Source of the DNA: a bacterium BMS3Abin04
Lineage (GTDB): Bacteria; Bacteroidota; Ignavibacteria; Ignavibacteriales; Melioribacteraceae
Direction: 5' to 3'
Length of the DNA: 37,934 nucleotides
Assembly: GCA_002898175.1 (NCBI GenBank)
Contig: BDSW01000257.1
Span: forward strand, 1-37,934
The translations under genes were made by a program, and so were the position numbers. Positions within the stretch are counted from its first letter, which is position 1, and each line of letters opens with the position of its first letter. The notes beneath the pieces are model-generated. The model did not search any database. It was given only the letters and a program-made list of their open reading frames with translations, and had not been told where the DNA came from. Below, piece by piece: positions 9,548 to 17,848 of the stretch.

Positions 9548-10234
9548 TTAATCCGATTTAATAGTTTTGAGCATATTATCTAATAGTCCAGTGAGTTCAG
9601 CCCCCACTTTAAAACCAATAGCTATATAAATTATTGGAATGATGCCTGCGCTTATTAATCTTCCCGGTTCTCCTAAAGGAAGAACATTCTGTAAAAATGA
9701 ATTCCCCCAAATCAATCCGCTAAGCCCTGTAAGAACAAATGTCATTCCGGCAATCGACTCGATATATGTTAATGCTTTGTGGCTGGTCTCAAAAGAGCGA
9801 TAAGATATAAACATCAATAAAACTCCGGTAGCTATAATTGCTCCTCCTTGAAAACCCCCGCCGGGAGTTAAATGACCATGCACAAATACATAAGCGCCTA
9901 AAAGAACTATTAAGGGATAAAGCATATGAGCGCCTACTCTAACAATCAGACTTGCATGCTGCAGTCTTCTCTTCTTGCCTTTTTTGTCAAATAAAATGGC
10001 GCCTAAACCTAAAGAAGCAATAAATAAAACCGTAACTTCTCCAAGTGTATCAAAACCTCTGTAACTAACCACAATAGCAGTAACCGAGTTAACAGCCCCC
10101 GTTTCTCTAACGGTGTTGTGCAAATAATATTGTCCAACATTGTTCCTTTTTTCACCAAAAGGGACGGTAAGGAACACCGAAAGAAAATAATAACCAACGA
10201 GTGCTAAAATTATAATAGCAGTAGCTTTTCTCAT
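9548..10234 (-). CDS. Fused MbhE-like + MnhB-like subunit
   Basis: N-terminal NSVTAIVVSYRGFDTLGEVTVLFIASLG (MbhE/MrpA C-terminal type) followed by MnhB GHLTPGGGFQGGAIIATGVLL. Confidence 0.88.
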   Translation of the reverse strand: MRKATAIIILALVGYYFLSVFLTVPFGEKRNNVGQYYLHNTVRETGAVNSVTAIVVSYRGFDTLGEVTVLFIASLGLGAILFDKKGKKRRLQHASLIVRVGAHMLYPLIVLLGAYVFVHGHLTPGGGFQGGAIIATGVLLMFISYRSFETSHKALTYIESIAGMTFVLTGLSGLIWGNSFLQNVLPLGEPGRLISAGIIPIIYIAIGFKVGAELTGLLDNMLKTIKSD

Positions 10235-10479
10235 TCTTCGTACCTTTCGGTTTTTTTAATAGCAATAACGAATATAATTGTTGAAAGCGCTATACCAATG
10301 GCAGCCTCTGTTAAGGCTACGTCAGGAGCTTGTAACAAATAATAAAATATCGACAGTATTACGCTTATTGCAGAAGTTCCTACAACAGCAAGTATTAAAT
10401 CCTTTTGAGTTATAGAAAATATTGCTGCAATTATAATAATAGCAGCCAGCACATATATCATTATCATTAACCAGCTCAC
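10231..10479 (-). CDS. MbhD-like (DUF4040-type) hydrogen antiporter subunit
   Basis: LQAPDVALTEAAIGIALSTIIFVIAIKKTER. Confidence 0.85.
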   Translation of the reverse strand: MSWLMIMIYVLAAIIIIAAIFSITQKDLILAVVGTSAISVILSIFYYLLQAPDVALTEAAIGIALSTIIFVIAIKKTERYEE

Positions 10480-10823
10480 TATTCGTCACCTTCATTTTGT
10501 GGAACTTCCGAATAAGTATCTATACCGTTTGGGTCGTTCATATAAGGTTTATGTCCAATTTTATAACTTCCCCTGGCTAAAGCATGGGAGCTAATTGGGT
10601 TAGAAATAGCAAAGAAGATTGCTATAATTAATGTTTTCCAAAACCATTCGGGTTGTAACAAACCAACACCCAGAATTGTACCGAGTGCACCAAGAGTAGT
10701 TGCTTTTGTTCCGGCTTGCAGTCTTGTAAAAATATCCGGCATTCTAAATATTCCAAGGGCGCCAAGAAATAAAAAAATAACACCTATGCTCGTTAAAACA
10801 TAACCCAAATATGTGAGGATCAT
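10479..10823 (-). CDS. mnhG: MnhG-like antiporter subunit
   Basis: LGALGIFRMPDIFTRLQAGTKATTLGALGTILG; ISNPISSHALARGSY. Confidence 0.92.
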   Translation of the reverse strand: MILTYLGYVLTSIGVIFLFLGALGIFRMPDIFTRLQAGTKATTLGALGTILGVGLLQPEWFWKTLIIAIFFAISNPISSHALARGSYKIGHKPYMNDPNGIDTYSEVPQNEGDE

Positions 10824-11068
10824 AATCCGCCCTCCATATATCTTGCCAAGGTTAAAACTCCTACAAAAGATAAAACGCCGTAAATAAGCGAAACATCTAT
10901 ATAAATGTATCTTTGGAAAAGATAACCGAGAAGTACTAAGCCTGCAGTTGTAATGGTTGTTAAATTGTCCAAAGCAATAATTCTATCGGAAGCAGTCGGA
11001 CCTAAGACGCCGCGAATAGCTGCTAATATAGAAGCAATAAGAACAATGCCTAAGAAAATCCAGATCAT
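10820..11068 (-). CDS. mnhF: MnhF-like antiporter subunit
   Basis: RGVLGPTASDRIIALDNLTT ... YIDVSLIYGVLSFVGVLTLARYM. Confidence 0.9.
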   Translation of the reverse strand: MIWIFLGIVLIASILAAIRGVLGPTASDRIIALDNLTTITTAGLVLLGYLFQRYIYIDVSLIYGVLSFVGVLTLARYMEGGL

Positions 11069-11553
11069 TTAAATATTTCCTTCAGAATATTCTCGAAATT
11101 TGCTCCGATTTCATTAAATATTACTTGCGGATCTCTCGACACAACGTCAATCCAGTGGATATAAAGTTTATCATCTACTATATCTACCGTTAAAGTTCCC
11201 GGTGTAAGTGTAATTGAATTGGCAAGGAACACTTTTGCCGTATCTGATTTTAATTTTGTAGTATACGTAACAATACCCGGGTTAATAGGGAGTTTTGGAT
11301 TAATAACTCTTTTTGCCACATCCCAATTAGCTTTAACTAGTGCAATTAAAAATACTATAAGATACTTGATAATGTAAAATATTCTCTTTGGATAGAAGTA
11401 CTTTAATCCATAATCGGTAAAAGTTTTGTATGAAAAGAGTGTAATTATAAAACTAAGAATAACGCCCGCAATAACTTCTTGAGGATCGAAAGAAGTTGTG
11501 AACCCTAACCATACAAGGAAGAAAACAATAAAAGTGAATAAAAAACGGCTCAT
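11065..11553 (-). CDS. mnhE: MnhE-like antiporter subunit
   Basis: FLANSITLTPGTLTVDIVDDKLYIHWIDV; overlaps mnhF start. Confidence 0.92.
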   Translation of the reverse strand: MSRFLFTFIVFFLVWLGFTTSFDPQEVIAGVILSFIITLFSYKTFTDYGLKYFYPKRIFYIIKYLIVFLIALVKANWDVAKRVINPKLPINPGIVTYTTKLKSDTAKVFLANSITLTPGTLTVDIVDDKLYIHWIDVVSRDPQVIFNEIGANFENILKEIFK

Positions 11554-11680
11554 AAAAATTCTATATAATACTAAACATTTTTTTTATGACCTAAAATTAG
11601 ATAAAAAGGTATTAAAATTCCAAATTAAAAAAATATTTTTTTACTCTGTAAAGTTTATTAGCATGTATTTTTTTTATATT

Positions 11681-11698
11681 ACCGATTATTTAATCGGT
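11681..11698. promoter_or_regulatory. 18-bp palindrome, candidate operator for the minus-strand redox operon
   Basis: ACCGATTA-TT-TAATCGGT, perfect 8-2-8 inverted repeat, 128 bp upstream of the mnhE start. Confidence 0.45.
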
Positions 11699-11897
11699 TA
11701 GTTTTTACATGTATTAATAGATAGCAGCAGTAAACGGTTAAAGGGACATAATACCGAACAATTATTTTTTTTAACCCAAAATATTTTTTTAATAATAGAA
11801 GTAAAATTTACAATGAAAAAATTCAACACAAAACGTATTTAAATTAAATAATACCTTCATTCAAAACGCCCTTTAAGCATAGCAGAAGTTATACATT

Positions 11898-11913
11898 TGG
11901 CTAAATATAGCCA
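11898..11913. promoter_or_regulatory. 16-bp palindrome TGGCTA-AATA-TAGCCA, candidate activator (UAS) site
   Basis: Perfect 6-4-6 inverted repeat; near-identical copy at 19184-19199; both about 60 bp upstream of sigma54-like elements. Confidence 0.5.
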
Positions 11914-11965
11914 TCATAAGTTAGTCTTTTACTAAGAATTCACAGTTTCTCTTCGAAAATCCTTT

Positions 11966-11981
11966 CGGCACTCAAATTGAT
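11966..11981 (+). promoter_or_regulatory. Candidate sigma54 -24/-12 element upstream of chemotaxis block
   Basis: CGGCACTCAAATTGAT versus consensus TGGCAYRNNNNTTGCW; same GGCA-N6-TTGA spacing as the other two sites. Confidence 0.45.
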
Positions 11982-12079
11982 AAAAAGTAACCAAACACAT
12001 TAAACTTAGACAAAAAATTTCGATACTATTAATTGAAAATCAAGTTTTTACTTAACCTTATAGGAATTTAATAAGAATT

Positions 12080-13459
12080 ATGGGACAACAAGATTTTTCC
12101 AGGGTGAAAGATTTAATAAATTCTGATGATGTTTCTGTAATTAAAGTTACAGCAGAAAATTTTTTATTAACTGAAATGCCGGATCAAATAGTTGCTTTTT
12201 TTGCCGAAAAACTTTTAAGCTCTCATTATGGCATAAGGGACTCGGTTTCAAATGCGTTAATTTTAAACAAAAATCAACGTATACCGGAAATTGTAATGCA
12301 GTATATTGCATCCCAAAATAGTTATACTAGAAATTTAGCAGGGGAAATTTTACTGGCAAAAGGAGATAAATCGGTAGATGCTTTGTTAAACCATTTACAC
12401 AAGGGTGATGATGATGAGAAAAAGTTTGTTATTGATATCCTTGGCTTAATTGGAAATGTAAAATCTGAGGATGCAATTATAGATTTACTAAATGAGAGCA
12501 AGGAAGATAATGTCCTTTTAGCGTGCATTGAAGCTTTAGGTAATATTAAATCTAAAAAAGGTATAAAACCGATAATAAAAATGTTTGATATTGATGAATT
12601 ATTTCATCCGACAATTATGGAGGCTTTAGGAAAAATTGGAGGTGAAGAAGCAGCTGAGTTTATTTTGGAAAATTATTCCCAAGTCGATGATTTAACTAAA
12701 TTTTCTATAATTGAAAGTTTAGGTACAAGCAAGAATAAAAATGCTTTCTATTTACTTTCTGAACATTTAAAATCTTATTCCGGTCCCTTAGCCTGGGCAA
12801 CACTTGAAGCTCTAATCAAATTAAAGAAAGATCTAAATTTGGTTTTAGAGTATGATGAGAAATTAAGGGCAATTATTTTAGATATATTATTAGAAGGAGA
12901 TGATAGATATAAAATAGCAGCAATTAATTTTACAAAATCATTTGAGGATAAGGAGATCCTTATTACATCAATGAATATCTATGGCGAAAACGAAGAGATT
13001 GACGAAAAACTTAGATACAATTTCTTTAGTAACTCCGAACTTTTTCTGTCTTACATACCGGAAATAATCTCCGCTTCATCGTCAAATATTAAACTACTTC
13101 TTCAAACAGTTAAAGATATAATTGCAAATGACGGGGGAGAAAGTTATTTAAAACTTTCTGAACTAAATAGAAATAACTTTGCAAATGCTTTAGCAAGTAA
13201 TTTAAGAAACCACGATGAAGAAGTAAGAATGTTATGTGTTGAATTATTGTTTTTCCTTAGTCCGGAAACCGCTCTTATGTTCTTGGATACCATGGTAGAA
13301 GATGACAGTTTGTGGAATAAGTTAAGACTAATGGAAATTATTAGGGAAAGTTCTGATAAACGAATAATAACAACTATTCAAAAACTAGCCGACGATCCCG
13401 AAGAAATGGTAAAAGAAACGGCAGAACAAATTTTAAATGTTTATGGGTTACTTCAATAA
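12080..13459 (+). CDS. HEAT-repeat domain protein
   Basis: Repeated helical pattern (EDAIIDLLNESKEDNVLLACIEALGNIKSKKGIKPIIKMF..., HPTIMEALGKIGGEEAAEFIL...). Confidence 0.8.
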   Translation: MGQQDFSRVKDLINSDDVSVIKVTAENFLLTEMPDQIVAFFAEKLLSSHYGIRDSVSNALILNKNQRIPEIVMQYIASQNSYTRNLAGEILLAKGDKSVDALLNHLHKGDDDEKKFVIDILGLIGNVKSEDAIIDLLNESKEDNVLLACIEALGNIKSKKGIKPIIKMFDIDELFHPTIMEALGKIGGEEAAEFILENYSQVDDLTKFSIIESLGTSKNKNAFYLLSEHLKSYSGPLAWATLEALIKLKKDLNLVLEYDEKLRAIILDILLEGDDRYKIAAINFTKSFEDKEILITSMNIYGENEEIDEKLRYNFFSNSELFLSYIPEIISASSSNIKLLLQTVKDIIANDGGESYLKLSELNRNNFANALASNLRNHDEEVRMLCVELLFFLSPETALMFLDTMVEDDSLWNKLRLMEIIRESSDKRIITTIQKLADDPEEMVKETAEQILNVYGLLQ

Positions 13460-13481
13460 TTTAGCAGGGTAAAGAATAATT

Positions 13482-14390
13482 ATGATGCAGCAAACTTTAG
13501 CTCCAAAGCCAACTAATTCATTTAAGTTTAATTTTTCATCAAATAACAATAGAAAACTTCAAATGACCGACCGAAGTTATGATGAATGGAGAAAATATAT
13601 CTATGAGATTAGCGGTATTTATTTTCAGGATAATAAAAAGTATTTACTTGAAAGCAGGTTGCAGAAAAGAATAAATTATTTGGGCATAGATTCGTTCGAA
13701 AAATATTTGGAATATTTAAGATTTAATCCTAAAAGGGAGTTAGAAAAAAAACAGCTGTTTGAGGTTATAACAATTAACGAAACATACTTCTTTAGAAATC
13801 AGCCGCAATTTGATGCACTAATTTCTACGATAATTCCCGAAATTTTAGCTTCCGATAAAAAAGCAAATAAAAATAAACTTAGAATTTGGAGTGCGGCATC
13901 ATCCACCGGCGAGGAAGCGTATACTATTGCAATGATGGTTTCAGAACTTATTAAACCCAAATATCCAAACCTAAATGTTGAAATTGTAGGAACCGATATA
14001 AATTTTGCTGTAATTGAAACTGCAAAAAGAGGTATTTATAAGGAATACTCGATACGCAATACTCCTCCGCTGTATCTTAAAAAATACTTTAAGCAAAATA
14101 ACAATTCGTATGAGATTTCTCCTGAACTGAAAAAGATGACAAGTTTTAAATTGGTAAATTTATATAGCGATACCGAGATGCGTATGATGACTAGTTTTGA
14201 TGTGATTTTTTGTGCAAACGTGTTAATATATTTTGATTCAGGATCTAAAAAGCAGGTTGTATCAAATCTTTATAATTCTCTTAATAGAGAGGGCTATTTA
14301 TTTATCGGTTATTCGGAATCGCTTCACGGTATTTCGAAAGCTTTCAAACTTACAAGTTTCCCTAAAACAATTGGATATAAAAAGGAGTAG
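13482..14390 (+). CDS. cheR: Chemotaxis protein methyltransferase CheR
   Basis: ETYFFRNQPQFD; RIWSAASSTGEEAYTIAMM; EIVGTDIN; FDVIFCANVLIYFD; GYLFIGYSESL. Confidence 0.95.
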   Translation: MMQQTLAPKPTNSFKFNFSSNNNRKLQMTDRSYDEWRKYIYEISGIYFQDNKKYLLESRLQKRINYLGIDSFEKYLEYLRFNPKRELEKKQLFEVITINETYFFRNQPQFDALISTIIPEILASDKKANKNKLRIWSAASSTGEEAYTIAMMVSELIKPKYPNLNVEIVGTDINFAVIETAKRGIYKEYSIRNTPPLYLKKYFKQNNNSYEISPELKKMTSFKLVNLYSDTEMRMMTSFDVIFCANVLIYFDSGSKKQVVSNLYNSLNREGYLFIGYSESLHGISKAFKLTSFPKTIGYKKE

Positions 14391-14397
14391 TTAATAA

Positions 14398-14763
14398 ATG
14401 AAAAAAGTAATACTAGTTGCTGATGATTCTCCGACTATTAGAAAGTTTGTTTCATTTTCGCTTAAGATGAGTGGCTTTGAAGTACTGGTGGCATGCGATG
14501 GTATGGAGGCTGCAGAATTACTTCCTAAGTATAATGTGGATTTAATTATTACGGATTTAAATATGCCGAATTTAGATGGATTCGAATTAATTAAAGCAAT
14601 TCGTGAAAATGAAAATAATAGAAATATACCAATAATAATTCTTTCCTCGCTAAACGGGAATGAAGATATTCAACGGGGATTGGAATACGGAGCAAATTCC
14701 TATTTGGTTAAGCCGTTCGATCCTAAACGAGTTCAGTATGAAGTTGCTAAATATTTAAATTAA
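14398..14763 (+). CDS. cheY: CheY-type response regulator 1
   Basis: VADDSPTIRKFV; LIITDLNMPNLDGFEL; ILSSL; YLVKPF. Confidence 0.92.
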   Translation: MKKVILVADDSPTIRKFVSFSLKMSGFEVLVACDGMEAAELLPKYNVDLIITDLNMPNLDGFELIKAIRENENNRNIPIIILSSLNGNEDIQRGLEYGANSYLVKPFDPKRVQYEVAKYLN

Positions 14764-14775
14764 GGATAATTAATT

Positions 14776-15153
14776 ATGGAACCAAATTTCTTAGTTGTAG
14801 ATGATTCTGTAACCATGAGAAGAATTGTTACGAATTCTCTTAAAGCATTAGGTTATACGCAATATATAGAAGCAGCAGACGGCAAAGAGGCGCTTGAAAA
14901 GTTAAATGCCAATGCCGGCGTTAATTTTGTTATTACAGATTGGAATATGCCGGTTCTTTCCGGTTTGGAACTGACTAAAGCTATTAGAAGTCACCCGGAA
15001 AAATCCAACCTGCCTATTTTAATGGTAACTACTAGAGGAGTTAAGGAAGATATCCTTCAGGCTTTGCAGGCAAGAGTATCTAATTATGTTGTAAAACCGT
15101 TTACTCCAAAAATATTAAAAGAAAAAATCGATGCAATTTTAGCAACTGTTTAA
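14776..15153 (+). CDS. cheY: CheY-type response regulator 2
   Basis: VVDDSVTMRRIV; VITDWNMPVLSGLEL; MVTTRG; YVVKPFTP. Confidence 0.93.
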   Translation: MEPNFLVVDDSVTMRRIVTNSLKALGYTQYIEAADGKEALEKLNANAGVNFVITDWNMPVLSGLELTKAIRSHPEKSNLPILMVTTRGVKEDILQALQARVSNYVVKPFTPKILKEKIDAILATV

Positions 15154-15163
15154 GGAATGTGAA

Positions 15164-15928
15164 ATGAGTGATTTGCATAGCAATATGGAAGATGTACTTA
15201 AGAAAGTATCGGATCTTAAAGTTCTCTTTGAATTTGGGGAAAAGATAGTCCCGATTCTGGAAAGCCTAACGCAGTTTTTAGACGAAACGGTTCCTTTGCT
15301 GGAAAGTATAAATGAATCAATATTAGAAAGTTCGAACAGGATGCCTGAGGCATCTACTCAGATTGATAGTGTTACTTCGGCAACTGAATTAGCTACAACC
15401 GAAATATTGGATTTGGTAGATGAAATAACAGACAAAATAGGGAATACAAAAAACATTTTACTAAACTCAAAGAAAAAAGTAAATATGCAGCTTGAGTTAA
15501 TGGAAAAATTAAAAAATACAGTTCAAGAAAACCCGGAAGCGGTTAAGTTGGTTGATGAACTTATTAGTAGCTTTACAAAATATGAAGAAATTGAAACAAC
15601 TGAAAAAATACTTACGGAAGTGGAAGAAGCTTCTTATAAGATAACTCTTTCGCTTCAAGTGCAGGATATTACTTCTCAACAACTAGCTGCCGTTAATCAT
15701 TTAATAATTGCTGTTCACGAAAAGCTGGATAACTTGTTAAATGCTATCGATAAATCCGCTGTAGAAAAGGGTGTAAGTTTATCTGAGAAAAAATTACAAA
15801 GTGGTCAGCATTTTGATGCCGATGCTGCTTATAGTAAGGATAAAGATTTACAAAAAGATGTTGATACAATAGTTGAAGAACAGCAGCAGAAAGCATCACA
15901 AGCAGAAATAGACAAACTATTTTCATAA
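15164..15928 (+). CDS. cheZ: CheZ-like CheY-P phosphatase
   Basis: Long-helical protein; LQVQDITSQQLAAVNHLI contains DxxxQ (CheZ D143/Q147 pattern); C-terminal peptide SQAEIDKLFS. Confidence 0.8.
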   Translation: MSDLHSNMEDVLKKVSDLKVLFEFGEKIVPILESLTQFLDETVPLLESINESILESSNRMPEASTQIDSVTSATELATTEILDLVDEITDKIGNTKNILLNSKKKVNMQLELMEKLKNTVQENPEAVKLVDELISSFTKYEEIETTEKILTEVEEASYKITLSLQVQDITSQQLAAVNHLIIAVHEKLDNLLNAIDKSAVEKGVSLSEKKLQSGQHFDADAAYSKDKDLQKDVDTIVEEQQQKASQAEIDKLFS

Positions 15929-15947
15929 AATTTTATAGAGCAAGAAT

Positions 15948-17846
15948 ATGGCAGACTACTCTTTATTAAATGATCCGGATATGAAAGAAATTTTTGAGAG
16001 TTTTCTCATAGAAACAAGAGAAATTCTTGAAAAGCTGGATTTGGAATTAGTAAAGTTAGAAACACAACCGGATGATAAAGACTTACTGAATGAAATATTT
16101 AGAGCATTTCATACAATTAAAGGAACTTCCGGATTTTTGGGACTTGTACGTTTACAAACTATAACTCACAAATTAGAAGATATTTTAAATAAACTCCGAA
16201 AAGGAGATGCCACACTAAACGATGAAATCGCCGATGGAATACTAAAGGGTTATGATTCCATTAGTGAATTGTTAGATGTAGTTGAAACACAAAAGAACGA
16301 AGATTATGATAATGAAGAAGTAACGCAAATCCTCCAAGCGATAATTGATGATCTGAATAATGCAAAAGCAGAAACTTCTGCAGAGAAAGTTGAAACTAAA
16401 GTACAAAAAGAACCTGCTGAAAAGAAAACGAAAACCAGGAAAAACAACGCTAATAAAAAGGAAGTAGTAACTGTTTCTGAAAATGAAGCGGAAGTTGCAA
16501 CTGCTGTTGTAGAAAAAGAAGAAAAGGTTGATCAAGTTGAAAGTGGAGAAAAACAAACTGCAAATGTGCAGGATGAAAAAACTATAGAGACAGTAGAAGT
16601 TAAGAAAGTCGAGAGCCCAAAAATTTCTACAGCCGCCAAAACTCAAAGTGCAAAAACAGTTGAACAAACAATACGTGTTGACGTAGATAGATTGGACGAT
16701 CTGCTAAACATTATATCGGAATTAGTGCTTGGCAGAAATAGATTGATGCAAATAAATATGGAAACTTCTCATGAATATGAAGGGACCAAAATTGCACACG
16801 ATCTGGCTGATACTACAAGACAGATTGATCTTATGACAACAGAATTACAACTTGCCGTAATGAAGACACGAATGATAAAAATCGGAAAAGTATTCAATAG
16901 ATTCCCCCGTTTGGTAAGAGATCTTAGTAAAGAGACGGGTAAAGAAATTCAGCTTATAATCCGCGGTGAAGATACCGAGTTAGATAAAACACTCATAGAA
17001 GAAATTAATGATCCGCTTGTGCATCTAATTCGTAATTCAGTTGACCATGGAATAGAAAATCCTGAAACAAGGGAAGAAATCGGTAAGAATAGAAAGGGTG
17101 CCATAATCTTATCTGCTGAGCATGAAGGGAATGATATTATCATTACAATTGAAGATGACGGTAAAGGAATTGATCCCGAAGTAATTAAAAAGAAAGCAGC
17201 TGAGAAAGGAATAATTTCTGCAGAGAAGGCAAAGGAATTATCTAAACAAGAAACTTTTAGCTTAATATTTGCACCCGGATTTTCAACGGCAGAAAAGGTT
17301 ACAAATGTTTCCGGTAGAGGTGTTGGGATGGATGTTGTTAAAACTAACGTAACCAAACTGCACGGAATAATTAATGTTGAGTCGGCTGTTGGCGAGGGAA
17401 CAAAAATAATTATTAAGCTCCCGTTAACGTTAGCAATTATTCAAGGATTACTTGTTGAAATTGCAGGGGAAACCATTGTAATTCCATTAAGTTCAGTTAT
17501 AGAAGTTATACGTGTATCCAAGAAAGAAATATATATGGTCAATCAAACCGAGTGTATTAAAGTGAGGGATTCGGTTCTACCTCTTTGTGATATTGATACC
17601 TTGTTGTATCGTGTAGACTCAAGTCTTAAAAATAATAATTGGCAACATGTTGTAGTGGTTGGAATAGCAGAAAAAAGAGTAGGAATAAAGGTCGATAATT
17701 TAATCGGTCAAAAAGAAATTGTTATAAAATCTTTAGGCAAATATTTAGGTAACTTGGACGGTATAGCCGGTTCAACAATTATGGGTGACGGTAAAGTAGT
17801 TATGATAGTTGATATTGCCGAATTAGTTAATAAATTAATGGAGTAA
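15948..17846 (+). CDS. cheA: Chemotaxis histidine kinase CheA
   Basis: P1 RAFHTIKGTSGFLGL; P3 VDVDRLDDLLNIISELVLGRNRL; N box LVHLIRNSVDHGIE; GRGVGMDVV; C-terminal CheW-like domain. Confidence 0.96.
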   Translation: MADYSLLNDPDMKEIFESFLIETREILEKLDLELVKLETQPDDKDLLNEIFRAFHTIKGTSGFLGLVRLQTITHKLEDILNKLRKGDATLNDEIADGILKGYDSISELLDVVETQKNEDYDNEEVTQILQAIIDDLNNAKAETSAEKVETKVQKEPAEKKTKTRKNNANKKEVVTVSENEAEVATAVVEKEEKVDQVESGEKQTANVQDEKTIETVEVKKVESPKISTAAKTQSAKTVEQTIRVDVDRLDDLLNIISELVLGRNRLMQINMETSHEYEGTKIAHDLADTTRQIDLMTTELQLAVMKTRMIKIGKVFNRFPRLVRDLSKETGKEIQLIIRGEDTELDKTLIEEINDPLVHLIRNSVDHGIENPETREEIGKNRKGAIILSAEHEGNDIIITIEDDGKGIDPEVIKKKAAEKGIISAEKAKELSKQETFSLIFAPGFSTAEKVTNVSGRGVGMDVVKTNVTKLHGIINVESAVGEGTKIIIKLPLTLAIIQGLLVEIAGETIVIPLSSVIEVIRVSKKEIYMVNQTECIKVRDSVLPLCDIDTLLYRVDSSLKNNNWQHVVVVGIAEKRVGIKVDNLIGQKEIVIKSLGKYLGNLDGIAGSTIMGDGKVVMIVDIAELVNKLME

Positions 17847-17848
17847 AA

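Noticed and set aside
2615-10823. Standard NADH:quinone oxidoreductase (complex I) annotation
   Set aside because: Mrp-type E/F/G subunits, MbhD/E-like parts, hydrogenase-type cysteines in the large subunit and absence of nuoA/E/F/G/J fit an Mbx/Ehr-like complex better.
11498-11701. Plus-strand ORF in the divergent intergenic region
   Set aside because: AT-rich, no recognisable domain, overlaps the mnhE start and the palindrome; more likely non-coding.
11553-12079. CRISPR array or tandem repeats in the large intergenic region
   Set aside because: Only A/T runs and single palindromes seen; no regularly spaced repeats.
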